A stretch of 64,000 nt of DNA, from contig JAKOON010000107.1 of assembly GCA_022577435.1 (NCBI GenBank), forward strand, positions 22,501-86,500, given 5' to 3'. Position numbers and translations under genes: made by a program. Numbering within the stretch: the first letter of the stretch is position 1; every line of letters begins with the position of its first letter. The stretch is from Embiotoca jacksoni. Lineage: Eukaryota; Chordata; Actinopteri; Embiotocidae. Of the stretch, positions 12,141-25,911 are shown piece after piece. The notes under the pieces are model-generated. The model ran no database searches. It was not told where the DNA came from and worked only from the letters and a program-made list of their open reading frames with translations.

Positions 12141-15100
12141 GGAGGAAGTTTTAACGTACGAATCGCTGGAGGAAGTTTTAACGTATGAATCGCTGGAGGA
12201 CGTTTTAACGTAGGAATCGCTGGAGGAAGTTTTAACGTAGGAATCGCTGGAGGAAGTTTTAACGTATGAATCGCTGGAGGACATTTTAACGTATGAATCG
12301 CTGGAGGACATTTTAACGTATGAATCGCTGGAGGACGTTTTAACGTAGGAATCGCTGGAGGACGTTTTAACGTACGTATCGCTGGAGGACGTTTTAACGT
12401 ACGAATCGCTGGAGGACGTTTTAACGTACGAATCGCTGGAGGACGTTTTAACGTACGAATCGCTGGAGGAAGTTTTAACGTAGGAATCGCTGGAGGAAGT
12501 TTTAACGTAGGAATCGCTGGAGAACGTTTTAACGTATGAATCGCTGGATGAAGTTTTAACGTAGGAATCGCTGGAGAACGTTTTAACGTATGAATCGCTG
12601 GAGGAAGTTTTAACGTACGAATCGCTGAAGAGCATTTTAACGTAGGAATCGCTGGAGGAAGTTTGAACGTAGGAATCGCTGGAGGACGTTTTAACGTAGG
12701 AATCGCTGGAGGAAGTTTTAACGTAGGAATCGCTGGAGGAAGTTTTAACGTATGAATCGCTGGAGGAAGTTTTAACGTAGGAATCGCTGGAGGAAGTTTT
12801 AACGTAGGAATCGCTGGAGGAAGTTTTAACGTAGGAATCGCTGGAGGAAGTTTTAACGTACGAATCGCTGGAGGACGTTTTAACGTAAGAATCGCTGGAG
12901 GAAGTTTTAACGTAGGAATCGCTGGAGGAAGTTTTAACGTACGAATCGCTGGAGGACGTTTTAACGTACGTATCGCTGGAGGACGTTTTAACGTACGAAT
13001 CGCTGGAGGAAGTTTTAACGTAGGAATCGCTGGAGGAAGTTTTAACGTATGAATCGCTGGAGGACATTTTAACGTATGAATCGCTGGAGGACATTTTAAC
13101 GTATGAATCGCTGGAGGACGTTTTAACGTAGGAATCGCTGGAGAACGTTTTAACGTATGAATCGCTGGATGAAGTTTTAACGTAGGAATCGCTGGAGAAC
13201 GTTTTAACGTAGGAATCGCTGGAGAGCATTTTAATGTAGGAATCGCTGGATGAAGTTTTAACGTAGGAATCGCTGGAGAACGTTTTAACGTATGAATCGC
13301 TGGATGAAGTTTTAACGTAGGAATCGCTGGAGAACGTTTTAACGTATGAATCGCTGGAGGAAGTTTTAACGTACGAATCGCTGAAGAGCATTTTAACGTA
13401 GGAATCGCTGGAGGAAGTTTGAACGTAGGAATCGCTGGAGGACGTTTTAACGTAGGAATCGCTGGAGGAAGTTTTAACGTATGAATCGCTGGAGGAAGTT
13501 TTAACGTAGGAATCGCTGGAGGAAGTTTTAACGTAGGAATCGCTGGAGGAAGTTTTAACGTAGGAATCGCTGGAGGAAGTTTTAACGTACGAATCGCTGG
13601 AGGACGTTTTAACGTATGAATCGCTGGAGGAAGTTTTAACGTAGGAATCGCTGGAGGAAGTTTTAACGTACGAATCGCTGGAGGAAGTTTTAACGTACGA
13701 ATCGCTGGAGGACGTTTTAACGTAGGAATCGCTGGAGGAAGTTTTAACGAAGGAATCGCTGGAGGAAGTTTTAACGTATGAATCGCTGGAGGACGTTTTA
13801 ACGTATGAATCGCTGGAGGACATTTTAACGTATGAATCGCTGGAGGACGTTTTAACGTAGGAATCGCTGGAGGACGTTTTAACGTACGTATCGCTGGAGG
13901 ACGTTTTAACGTACGAATCGCTGGAGGACGTTTTAACGTACGAATCGCTGGAGGACGTTTTAACGTATGAATCGCTGGAGGAAGTTTTGACGTAGGAATC
14001 GCTGGAGGACGTTTTAACGTATGAATCGCTGGAGGAAGTTTTAACGTAGGAATCGCTGGAGGAAGTTTTAACGTATGAATCGCTGGAGGAAGTTTTAACG
14101 TAGGAATCGCGGGAGGAAGTTTTAACGTAGGAATCGCTGGAGGAAGTTTTAACGTAGGAATCGCTGGAGGAAGTTTTAACGTACGAATCGCTGGAGGACG
14201 TTTTAACGTATGAATCGCTGGAGGAAGTTTTAACGTAGGAATCGCTGGAGGAAGTTTTAACGTACGAATCGCTGGAGGAAGTTTTAACGTATGAATCGCT
14301 GGAGGACGTTTTAACGTAGGAATCGCTGGAGGAAGTTTTAACGTAGGAATCGCTGGAGGAAGTTTTAACGCATGAATCGCTGGAGGACATTTTAAAGTAT
14401 GAATCGCTGGAGGACATTTTAACGTATGAATCGCTGGAGGACGTTTTAACGTAGGAATCGCTGGAGGACGTTTTAACGTACGTATCGCTGGAGGACGTTT
14501 TAACGTACGAATCGCTGGAGGACGTTTTAACGTACGAATCGCTGGAGGACGTTTTAACGTACGAATCGCTGGAGGAAGTTTTAACGTAGGAATCGCTGGA
14601 GGAAGTTTTAACGTAGGAATCGCTGGAGAACGTTTTAACGTATGAATCGCTGGATGAAGTTTTAACGTAGGAATCGCTGGAGAACGTTTTAACGTATGAA
14701 TCGCTGGAGGAAGTTTTAACGTACGAATCGCTGAAGAGCATTTTAACGTAGGAATCGCTGGAGGAAGTTTGAACGTAGGAATCGCTGGAGGACGTTTTAA
14801 CGTAGGAATCGCTGGAGGAAGTTTTAACGTAGGAATCGCTGGAGGAAGTTTTAACGTATGAATCGCTGGAGGAAGTTTTAACGTAGGAATCGCTGGAGGA
14901 AGTTTTAACGTAGGAATCGCTGGAGGAAGTTTTAACGTAGGAATCGCTGGAGGAAGTTTTAACGTACGAATCGCTGGAGGACGTTTTAACGTATGAATCG
15001 CTGGAGGAAGTTTTAACGTAGGAATCGCTGGAGGAAGTTTTAACGTACGAATCGCTGGAGGAAGTTTGAACGTACGAATCGCTGGAGGACGTTTTAACGT

Positions 15101-18100
15101 AGGAATCGCTGGAGGAAGTTTTAACGTAGGAATCGCTGGAGGAAGTTTTAACGTATGAATCGCTGGAGGACATTTTAACGTATGAATCGCTGGAGGACAT
15201 TTTAACGTATGAATCGCTGGAGGACGTTTTAACGTAGGAATCGCTGGAGGACGTTTTAACGTACGTATCGCTGGAGGACGTTTTAACGTACGAATCGCTG
15301 GAGGTCGTTTTTACGTACGAATCGCTGGAGGACGTTTTAACGTATGAATCGCTGGAGGAAGTTTTGACGTAGGAATCGCTGGAGGACGTTTTAACGTATG
15401 AATCGCTGGAGGAAGTTTTAACGTAGGAATCGCTGGAGGAAGTTTTAACGTATGAATCGCTGGAGGAAGTTTTAACGTAGGAATCGCTGGAGGAAGTTTT
15501 AACGTAGGAATCGCTGGAGGAAGTTTTAACGTAGGAATCGCTGGAGGAAGTTTTAACGTACGAATCGCTGGATGACGTTTTAACGTATGAATCGCTGGAG
15601 GAAGTTTTAACGTAGGAATCACTGGAGGAAGTTTTAACGTACGAATCGCTGGAGGAAGTTTTAACGTATGAATCGCTGGAGGACGTTTTAACGTAGGAAT
15701 CGCTGGAGGAAGTTTTAACGTAGGAATCGCTGGAGGAAGTTTTAACGTATGAATCGCTGGAGGACATTTTAACGTATGAATCGCTGGAGGACATTTTAAC
15801 GTATGAATCGCTGGAGGACGTTTTAACGTAGGAATCGCTGGAGGACGTTTTAACGTACGTATCGCTGGAAGACGTTTTAACGTACGAATCGCTGGAGGAC
15901 GTTTTAACGTACGAATCGCTGGAGGACGTTTTAACGTACGAATCGCTGGAGGAAGTTTTAACGTAGGAATCGCTGGAGGAAGTTTTAACGTAGGAATCGC
16001 TGGAGGACGTTTCAACGTATGAATCGCTGGAGAGCATTTTAACGTAGGAATCGCTGGAGGAAGTTTTAACGTAGGAATCGCTGGAGGACGTTTTAACGTA
16101 GGAATCGCTGGAGAGCATTTTAACGTAGGAATCGCTGGAGGAAGTTTTAACGTAGGAATCGCTGGAGGACGTTTTAACGTACGAATCGCTGGAGGACGTT
16201 TTAACGGATGAATCGCTGGAGGACGTTTTAACGTAGGAATCGCTGGAGGAAGTTTTAACGTAGGAATCGCTGGAGGATGTTTTAACGTACGAATCGCTGG
16301 AGGACGTTTTAATGTACGAATCGCTGGAGGAAGTTTTAACGTAGGAATCGCTGGAGGAAGTTTTAACGTAGGAATCGCTGGAGGACGTTTTAACGTACGA
16401 ATCGCTGGAGGACGTTTTAACGTAGGAATCGCTGGAGGACGTTTTAATGTACGAATCGCTGGAGAACGTTTTAACGTAGGAATCGCTGGAGGAAGTTTTA
16501 ACGTATGAATCGCTGGAGGAAGTTTTAACGTAGGAATCGCTGGAGGAAGTTTTAACGTACGAATCGCTGGAGGACGTTTTAACGTATGAATCGCTGGAGG
16601 AAGTTTTAACGTACGAATCGCTGGAGGAAGTTTTAACATAGGAATCGCTGGAGGAAGTTTTAACGTAGGAATCGCTGGAGGACATTTTAACGTATGAATC
16701 GCTGGAGGACATTTTAACGTATGAATCGCTGGAGGACGTTTTAACGTAGGAATCGCTGGAGGACGTTTTAACTTACGTATCGCTGGAGGACGTTTTAACG
16801 TACGAATCGCTGGAGAACGTTTTAACGTACGAATCGCTGGAGGACGTTTTAACGTAGGAATCGCTGGAGGACGTTTTAACATACGAATCGCTGGAGGAAG
16901 TTTTAACGTAGGAATCGCTGGAGAGCATTTTAACGTAGGAATCGCTGGAGGAAGTTTTAACGTAGGAATCGCTGGAGGACGTTTTAACGTATGAATCGCT
17001 GGAGGAAGTTTTAACGTAGGAATCGCTGGAGGACGTTTTAACGTACGTATCGCTGGAGGACGTTTTAACGTAGGAATCGCTGGAGGACGTTTTAACGTAC
17101 GAATCGCTGGAGGACGTTTCAACGTACGAATCGCTGGAGAACGTTTTAACGTACGAATCGCTGGAGGACGTTTTAACGTAGGAATCGCTGGAGGACGTTT
17201 TAACATACGAATCGCTGGAGGAAGTTTTAACGTAGGAATCGCTGGAGAGCATTTTAACGTAGGAATCGCTGGAGGAAGTTTTAACGTAGGAATCGCTGGA
17301 GGACGTTTTAACGTATGAATCGCTGGAGGAAGTTTTAACGTAGGAATCGCTGGAGGAAGTTTTAACGTAGGAATCGCTGGAGGATGTTTTAACGTACGAA
17401 TCGCTGGAGGACGTTTTAACGTACGAATCGCTGGAGGAAGTTTTAACGTAGGAATCGCTGGAGGAAGTTTTAACGTAGGAATCGCTGGAGGACGTTTTAA
17501 CGTACGAATCGCTGGAGGACGTTTTAACGTAGGAATCGCTGGAGGACGTTTTAATGTACGAATCGCTGGAGAACGTTTTAACGTAGGAATCGCTGGAGGA
17601 AGTTTTAACGTATGAATCGCTGGAGGAAGTTTTAACGTAGGAATCGCTGGAGGAAGTTTTAACGTACGAATCGCTGGAGGACGTTTTAACGTATGAATCG
17701 CTGGAGGAAGTTTTAACGTACGAATCGCTGGAGGAAGTTTTAACATAGGAATCGCTGGAGGAAGTTTTAACGTAGGAATCGCTGGAGGACATTTTAACGT
17801 ACGAATCGCTGGAGGACATTTTAACGTATGAATCGCTGGAGGACGTTTTAACGTAGGAATCGCTGGAGGACGTTTTAACGTACGTATCGCTGGAGAATGT
17901 TTTAACGTACGAATCGCTGGAGAACGTTTTAACGTACGAATCGCTGGAGGACGTTTTAACGTAGGAATCGCTGGAGGACGTTTTAACGTACGAATCGCTG
18001 GAGAACGTTTTAACGTACGAATCGCTGGAGGACGTTTTAACGTAGGAATCGCTGGAGGACGTTTTAACATACGAATCGCTGGAGGAAGTTTTAACGTAGG

Positions 18101-18441
18101 AATCGCTGGAGAGCATTTTAACGTAGGAATCGCTGGAGGAAGTTTTAACGTACGAATCGCTGGAGGACGTTTTAACGTACGAATCGCTGGAGGACGTTTC
18201 AACGTACGAATCGCTGGAGAACGTTTTAACGTACGAATCGCTGGAGGACGTTTTAACGTAGGAATCGCTGGAGGACGTTTTAACATACGAATCGCTGGAG
18301 GAAGTTTTAACGTAGGAATCGCTGGAGAGCATTTTAACGTAGGAATCGCTGGAGGAAGTTTTAACGTAGGAATCGCTGGAGGACGTTTTAACGTATGAAT
18401 CGCTGGAGGAAGTTTTAACGTAGGAATCGCTGGAGGACGTT

Positions 18442-18465
18442 TTAACATATGAATCGCTGGACGTT
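18442..18465. repeat. 24-bp variant unit 1
   Basis: This unit lacks three bases: CGCTGGACG stands where other units have CGCTGGAGGACG. It carries AACATATG. It is the leftmost of seven such units and the only one followed by a GGACG unit instead of a GGACATT unit. Confidence 0.95.
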
Positions 18466-20679
18466 TTAACGTATGAATCGCTGGAGGACGTTTTAACGTA
18501 GGAATCGCTGGAGGACGTTTTAACGTACGAATCGCTGGAGGACGTTTTAACGTACGAATCGCTGGAGGAAGTTTTAACGTAGGAATCGCTGGAGGACGTT
18601 TTAACGTATGAATCGATGGAGGAAGTTTTAACGTACGAATCGCTGGAGGAAGTTTTAACATAGGAATCGCTGGAGGAAGTTTTAACGTAGGAATCGCTGG
18701 AGGACGTTTTAACGTATGAATCGCTGGAGGACATTTTAACGTATGAATCGCTGGAGGACGTTTTAACGTAGGAATCGCTGGAGGACGTTTTAATGTACGT
18801 ATCGCTGGAGGACGTTTTAACGTACGAATCGCTGGAGAACGTTTTAACGTACGAATCGCTGGAGGACGTTTTAACGTAGGAATCGCTGGAGGACGTTTTA
18901 ACGTACGATTCGCTGGAGGAAGTTTTAACATAGGAATCGCTGGAGGAAGTTTTAACGTAGGAATCGCTGGAGGACGTTTTAACGTGTGAATCGCTGGAGG
19001 AAGTTTTAACGTATGAATCGCTGGAGGACGTTTTAACGTAGGAATCGCTGGAGGACGTTTTAACGTACGTATCGCTGGAGGACGTTTTAACGTACGAATC
19101 GCTGGAGAACGTTTTAACGTACGAATCGCTGGAGGACGTTTTAACGTAGGAATCGCTGGAGGACGTTTTAACATACGAATCGCTGGAGGAAGTTTTAACG
19201 TAGGAATCGCTGGAGAGCATTTTAACGTAGGAATCGCTGGAGGAAGTTTTAACGTATGAATCGCTGGAGGACGTTTTAACGTATGAATCGCTGGAGGAAG
19301 TTTTAACGTACGAATCGCTGGAGGAAGTTTTAACATAGGAATCGCTGGAAGAAGTTTTAACGTAGGAATCGCTGGAGGACGTTTTAACGTATGAATCGCT
19401 GGAGGACATTTTAACGTATGAATCGCTGGAGGACGTTTTAACGTAGGAATCGCTGGAGGACGTTTTAACGTACGTATCGCTGGAGGACGTTTTAACGTAC
19501 GAATCGCTGGAGGACGTTTTAACGTACGAATCGCTGGAGGACGTTTTAACGTAGGAATCGCTGGAGGACGTTTTAACATACGAATCGCGGGAGGAAGTTT
19601 TAACGTAGGAATCGCTGGAGAGCATTTTAACGTAGGAATCGCTGGAGGAAGTTTTAACGTAGGAATCGCTGGAGGACGTTTTAACGTATGAATCGCTGGA
19701 GGAAGTTTTAACGTAGGAATCGCTGGAGGACGTTTTAACATATGAATCGCTGGAGGACGTTTTAACGTATGAATCGCTGGAGGACGTTTTAACGTAGGAA
19801 TCGCTGGAGGACGTTTTAACGTACGAATCGCTGGAGGACGTTTTAACGTAGGAATCGCAGGAGGAAGTTTTAACGTAGGAATCGCTGGAGGACGTTTTAA
19901 CGTAGGAATCGCTGGAGGACGTTTTAACGTAGGAATCGCTGGAGGACGTTTTAACGTAGGAATCGCTGGAGGACGTTTTAACGTAGGAATCGCTGGAGGA
20001 CGTTTTAACATACGAATCGCTGGAGGAAGTTTTAACGTAGGAATCGCTGGAGAGCATTTTAACGTAGGAATCGCTGGAGGAAGTTTTAACGTAGGAATCG
20101 CTGGAGAGCATTTTAACGTAGGAATCGCTGTAGGAAGTTTTAACGTAGGAATCGTTGGAAGAAGTTTTAACGTATGAATCGCTGGAGGACGTTTTAACGT
20201 ATGAATCGCTGGAGGAAGTTGTAACGTAGGAATCGCTGGAGGACGTTTTAACGTAGGAATCGCTGGAGGACGTTTAAACGTATGAATCGCTGGAGGACGT
20301 TTTAACGTAGGAATCGCTGGAGGAAGTTTTAACATAGGAATCGCTGGAGGATGTTTTAACGTACGAATCGCTGGAGGACGTTTTAACGTAGGAATCGCTG
20401 GAGGACGTTTTAACGTACGAATCGCTGGAGAACGTTTTAACGTAGGAATCGCTGGAGAACGTTTTAACGTACGAATCACTGAAGGACGTTTTAACGTAGG
20501 AATCGCTGGAGGACGTTTTAACATACGAATCGCTGGAGGAAGTTTTAACGTAGGAATCGCTGGAGAGCATTTTAACGTAGGAATCGCTGGAGGAAGTTTT
20601 AACGTAGGAATCGCTGGTGGACGTTTTAACGTATGAATCGCTGGAGGAAGTTTTAACGTAGGAATCGCTGGAGGACGTT

Positions 20680-20703
20680 TTAACATATGAATCGCTGGAC
20701 GTT
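20680..20703. repeat. 24-bp variant unit 2
   Basis: The same three-base loss (CGCTGGACG) in an AACATATG unit, followed by a GGACATT unit. It lies 2,238 bp after unit 1, which is 83 units including one short unit. Confidence 0.95.
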
Positions 20704-21360
20704 TTAACGTATGAATCGCTGGAGGACATTTTAACGTATGAATCGCTGGAGGACGTTTTAACGTAGGAATCGCTGGAGGACGTTTTAACGTACGAATCGC
20801 TGGAGAACGTTTTAACGTACGAATCGCTGGAGGACGTTTTAACGTAGGAATCGCTGGAGGACGTTTTAACGTACGATTCGCTGGAGGAAGTTTTAACATA
20901 GGAATCGCTGGAGGAAGTTTTAACGTAGGAATCGCTGGAGGACGTTTTAACGTGTGAATCGCTGGAGGAAGTTTTAACGTATGAATCGCTGGAGGACGTT
21001 TTAACGTAGGAATCGCTGGAGGACGTTTTAACGTACGTATCGCTGGAGGACGTTTTAACGTACGAATCGCTGGAGAACGTTTTAACGTACGAATCGCTGG
21101 AGGACGTTTTAACGTATGAATCGCTGGAGGAAGTTTTAACGTACGAATCGCTGGAGGAAGTTTTAACATAGGAATCGCTGGAAGAAGTTTTAACGTACGA
21201 ATCGCTGGAGGACGTTTTAACGTAGGAATCGCTGGAGGACGTTTTAACGTATGAATCGCTGGAGGACGTTTTAACGTATGAATCGCTGGAGGAAGTTTTA
21301 ACGTAGGAATCGCTGGAGGACGTTTTAACATATGAATCGCTGGAGGACGTTTTAACGTAT

Positions 21361-22430
21361 GAATCGCTGGAGGACGTTTTAACGTAGGAATCGCTGGAGG
21401 ACGTTTTAACGTACGAATCGCTGGAGGACGTTTTAACGTAGGAATCGCAGGAGGAAGTTTTAACGTAGGAATCGCTGGAGGACGTTTTAACGTAGGAATC
21501 GCTGGAGGACGTTTTAACGTAGGAATCGCTGGAGGACGTTTTAACGTAGGAATCGCTGGAGGACGTTTTAACGTAGGAATCGCTGGAGAGCATTTTAACG
21601 TAGGAATCGCTGGAGGAAGTTTTAACGTAGGAATCGCTGGAGAGCATTTTAACGTAGGAATCGCTGGAGGAAGTTTTAACGTAGGAATCGCTGGAGGAAC
21701 TTTTCACGTATGAATCGCTGGAGGACGTTTTAACGTATGAATCGCTGGAGGAAGTTTTAACGTACGAATCGCTGGAGGAAGTTTTAGCATAGGAATCGCT
21801 GGAGGAAGTTTTAACGTAGGAATCGCTGGAGGACGTTTTAACGTAGGAATCGCTGGAGGACATTTTAACGTATGAATCGCTGGAGGACGTTTTAACGTAG
21901 GAATCGCTGGAGGACGTTTTAACGTACGTATCGCTGGAGGACGTTTTAACGTTCGAATCGCTGGAGGACGTTTGAACGTACGAATCGCTGGAGGACGTTT
22001 TAACGTAGGAATCGCTGGAGGACGTTTTAACACACGAATCGCTGGAGGATGTTTTAACGTACGAATCGCTGGAGAGCATTTTAACGTAGGAATCGCTGGA
22101 GGAAGTTTTAACGTAGGAATCGCTGGAGGATGTTTTAACGTACGAATCGCTGGGGAGCATTTTAACGTAGGAATCGCTGGAGGAAGTTTTAACGTAGGAA
22201 TCGCTGGAGGACGTTTTAACGTAGGAATCGCTGGAGGAAGTTTTAACGTAGGAATCGCTGGAGGATGTTTTAACGTGGGAATCGCTGGAGAACGTTTTAA
22301 CGTACGAATCGCTGGAGGACGTTTTAACGTATGAATCGCTGGAGGACGTTTTAACGTATGAATCGCTGGAGAGCATTTTAACGTAGGAATCGCTGGAGGA
22401 CGTTTTAACGTAGGAATCGCTGGAGGACGT
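21361..22430. repeat. 1,080-bp higher-order copy B1
   Basis: This segment matches 22,441-23,515 at 1,080 bp (40 units). Most 60-base rows are identical. The visible differences are a GAGAGCATT against a GGACG unit near 21,585, TAGG against TACG near 21,601, and a CATTTTA to CAGTTTA change (22,375 against 23,455). Shared rare units include CTTTTCACG, TTTTAGCATAGG, AACGTTCG, AACACACG, CTGGGGAGC and AACGTGGG. This is a very recent tandem duplication. Confidence 0.9.
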
Positions 22431-22440
22431 TTTAACGTAT

Positions 22441-23515
22441 GAATCGCTGGAGGACGTTTTAACGTAGGAATCGCTGGAGGACGTTTTAACGTACGAATCG
22501 CTGGAGGACGTTTTAACGTAGGAATCGCAGGAGGAAGTTTTAACGTAGGAATCGCTGGAGGACGTTTTAACGTAGGAATCGCTGGAGGACGTTTTAACGT
22601 AGGAATCGCTGGAGGACGTTTTAACGTAGGAATCGCTGGAGGACGTTTTAACGTAGGAATCGCTGGAGGACGTTTTAACATACGAATCGCTGGAGGAAGT
22701 TTTAACGTAGGAATCGCTGGAGAGCATTTTAACGTAGGAATCGCTGGAGGAAGTTTTAACGTAGGAATCGCTGGAGGAACTTTTCACGTATGAATCGCTG
22801 GAGGACGTTTTAACGTATGAATCGCTGGAGGAAGTTTTAACGTACGAATCGCTGGAGGAAGTTTTAGCATAGGAATCGCTGGAGGAAGTTTTAACGTAGG
22901 AATCGCTGGAGGACGTTTTAACGTAGGAATCGCTGGAGGACATTTTAACGTATGAATCGCTGGAGGACGTTTTAACGTAGGAATCGCTGGAGGACGTTTT
23001 AACGTACGTATCGCTGGAGGACGTTTTAACGTTCGAATCGCTGGAGGACGTTTGAACGTACGAATCGCTGGAGGACGTTTTAACGTAGGAATCGCTGGAG
23101 GACGTTTTAACACACGAATCGCTGGAGGATGTTTTAACGTACGAATCGCTGGAGAGCATTTTAACGTAGGAATCGCTGGAGGAAGTTTTAACGTAGGAAT
23201 CGCTGGAGGATGTTTTAACGTACGAATCGCTGGGGAGCATTTTAACGTAGGAATCGCTGGAGGAAGTTTTAACGTAGGAATCGCTGGAGGACGTTTTAAC
23301 GTAGGAATCGCTGGAGGAAGTTTTAACGTAGGAATCGCTGGAGGATGTTTTAACGTGGGAATCGCTGGAGAACGTTTTAACGTACGAATCGCTGGAGGAC
23401 GTTTTAACGTATGAATCGCTGGAGGACGTTTTAACGTATGAATCGCTGGAGAGCAGTTTAACGTAGGAATCGCTGGAGGACGTTTTAACGTAGGAATCGC
23501 TGGAGGACGTTTTAA
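22441..23515. repeat. 1,080-bp higher-order copy B2
   Basis: This is the second copy of the 40-unit segment. It is followed by shorter relatives carrying the same CTTTTCACG marker 891 bp (33 units) and then 864 bp (32 units) further on. The later copies have lost seven and then one more unit relative to the 40-unit form. Confidence 0.9.
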
Positions 23516-23674
23516 CGTAGGAATCGCTGGAGGACGTTTTAACGTAGGAATCGCTGGAGGACGTTTTAACATACGAATCGCTGGAGGAAGTTTTAACGTA
23601 GGAATCGCTGGAGAGCATTTTAACGTAGGAATCGCTGGAGGAAGTTTTAACGTAGGAATCGCTGGAGGAACTTT

Positions 23675-25765
23675 TCACGTATGAATCGCTGGAGGACGTT
23701 TTAACGTATGAATCGCTGGAGGAAGTTTTAACGTACGAATCGCTGGAGGAAGTTTTAGCATAGGAATCGCTGGAGGAAGTTTTAACGTAGGAATCGCTGG
23801 AGGACGTTTTAACGTAGGAATCGCTGGAGGACATTTTAACGTATGAATCGCTGGAGGACGTTTTAACGTAGGAATCGCTGGAGGACGTTTTAACGTACGT
23901 ATCGCTGGAGGACGTTTTAACGTTCGAATCGCTGGAGGACGTTTGAACGTACGAATCGCTGGGGGACGTTTTAACGTAGGAATCGCTGGAGGACGTTTTA
24001 AAACACGAATCGCTGGAGGATGTTTTAACGTACGAATCGCTGGAGAGCATTTTAACGTAGGAATCGCTGGAGGAAGTTTTAACGTAGGAATCGCTGGAGG
24101 ATGTTTTAACGTACGAATCGCTGGAGAGCATTTTAACGTAGGAATCGCTGGAGGAAGTTTTAACGTAGGAATCGCTGGAGGACGTTTTAACGTAGGAATC
24201 GCTGGAGGAAGTTTTAACGTAGGAATCGCTGGAGGACGTTTTAACGTATGAATCGCTGGAGGAAGTTTTAACGTAGGAATCGCTGGAGGACGTTTTAACA
24301 TATGAATCGCTGGAGGAAGTTTTAACGTAGGAATCGCTGGAGGACGTTTTAACGTAGGAATCGCTGGAGGACGTTTTAACGTAGGAATCGCTGGAGGACG
24401 TTTTAACGTAGGAATCGCTGGAGGACGTTTTAACATACGAATCGCTGGAGGAAGTTTTAACGTAGGAATCGCTGGAGAGCATTTTAACGTAGGAATCGCT
24501 GGAGGAAGTTTTAACGTAGGAATCGCTGGAGGAACTTTTCACGTATGAATCGCTGGAGGACGTTTTAACGTATGAATCGCTGGAGGAAGTTTTAACGTAC
24601 GAATCGCTGGAGGAAGTTTTGGCATAGGAATCGCTGGAGGAAGTTTTAACGTAGGAATCGCTGGAGGACGTTTTAACGTAGGAATCGCTGGAGGACGTTT
24701 TACCGTAGGAATCGCTGGAGGACGTTTTAACGTACGTATCGCTGGAGGACGTTTTAACGTACGAATCGCTGGAGGACGTTTGAACGTACGAATCGCTGGA
24801 GGACGTTTTAACGTACGTATCGCTGGAGGACGTTTTAACGTACGAATCGCTGGAGGACGTTTGAACGTACGTATCGCTGGAGGACGTTTTAACGTACGAA
24901 TCGCTGGAGGACGTTTGAACGTACGAATCGCTGGAGGACGTTTTAACGTAGGAATCGCTGGAGGACGTTTTAACACACGAATCGCTGGAGGAAGTTTTAA
25001 CGTAGGAATCGCTGGAGAGCATTTTAACGTAGGAATCGCTGAAGGAAGTTTTAACGTAGGAATCGCTGGAGGACGTTTTAACGTAGGAATCGCTGGAGGA
25101 CGTTTTAACGTACGTATCGCTGGAGGACGTTTTAACGTACGAATCGCTGGAGGACGTTTGAACGTACGAATCGCTGGAGGACGTTTTAACGTACGTATCG
25201 CTGGAGGACGTTTTAACGTACGAATCGCTGGAGGACGTTTGAACGTACGTATCGCTGGAGGACGTTTTAACGTACGAATCGCTGGAGGACGTTTGAACGT
25301 AGGAATCGCTGGAGGACGTTTTAACGTAGGAATCGCTGGAGGACGTTTTAACACACGAATCGCTGGAGGAAGTTTTAACGTAGGAATCGCTGGAGAGCAT
25401 TTTAACGTAGGAATCGCTGGAGGAAGTTTTAACGGAGGAATCGCTGGAGGACGTTTTAACGTAGGAATCGCTGGAGGATGTTTTAACGTATGAATCGCTG
25501 GAGAGCATTTTAACGTAGGAATCGCTGGAGGAAGTTTTAACGTAGGAATCGCTGGAGGATGTTTTAACCTACTAATCGCTGGAGGACGTTTTAACGTATG
25601 AATCGCTGGAGAGCATTTTAACGTAGGAATCGCTGGAGGAAGTTTTAACGTAGGAATCGCTGGAGGATGTTTTAACCTACGAATCGCTGGAGGATGTTTT
25701 AACGTATGAATCGCTGGAGAGCATTTTAACGTAGGAATCGCTGGAGGAAGTTTTAACGTAGGAAT
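23675..25765. repeat. 4,425-bp-spaced copy, left member
   Basis: This matches 28,100-30,190 at 4,425 bp, which is 164 units one of which is 24 bp. Markers at this exact offset are CTTTTCACG (23675 and 28100; 24539 and 28964), TTTTAAAACACG (23996 and 28421), AACGGAGG (25434 and 29859), the double-stop unit CCTACTAATC (25568 and 29993) and CCTACGAATC (25676 and 30101). Left of 23.6 kb the relation continues with three units missing from the right copy (22784 against 27290). Confidence 0.88.
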
Positions 25766-25887
25766 CGCTGGAGAGCATTTTAACGTAGGAATCGCTGGAG
25801 GAAGTTTTAACGTAGGAATCGCTGGTGGACGTTTTAACGTATGAATCGCTGGAGGAAGTTTTAACGTAGGAATCGCTGGAGGACGTT

Positions 25888-25911
25888 TTAACATATGAAT
25901 CGCTGGACGTT
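25888..25911. repeat. 24-bp variant unit 3
   Basis: The same short unit and the same neighbours as unit 2. It lies just right of the 25,677 marker. The 4,425-bp partner segment ends before the corresponding place near 30.3 kb, and no short unit is there. Confidence 0.95.

Larger units (their letters stand above)
1..16000. repeat. Satellite block A (left subfamily)
   Basis: This block is marked by variants rare or absent elsewhere. These are CTGGATGAAG (one later copy near 27,685), TTTTGACG (last near 15,365), CTGAAGAGC, the TACAAATC unit at 385, 4705, 7621, 8215 and 8917, and GAGAGCATT followed by TTAATG. The CTGAAGAGC units start (TAC) at 1222, 2761, 5569, 9781, 11266, 12616, 13372 and 14722. 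Every spacing between them is a whole number of units: 57, 104, 156, 55, 50, 28 and 50. The right boundary is set between the last TTTTGACG and the first GAGAGCATTTTAACG near 16,031. It is a change of subfamily, not a break in the array, and is known only to within several hundred bases. Confidence 0.8.
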
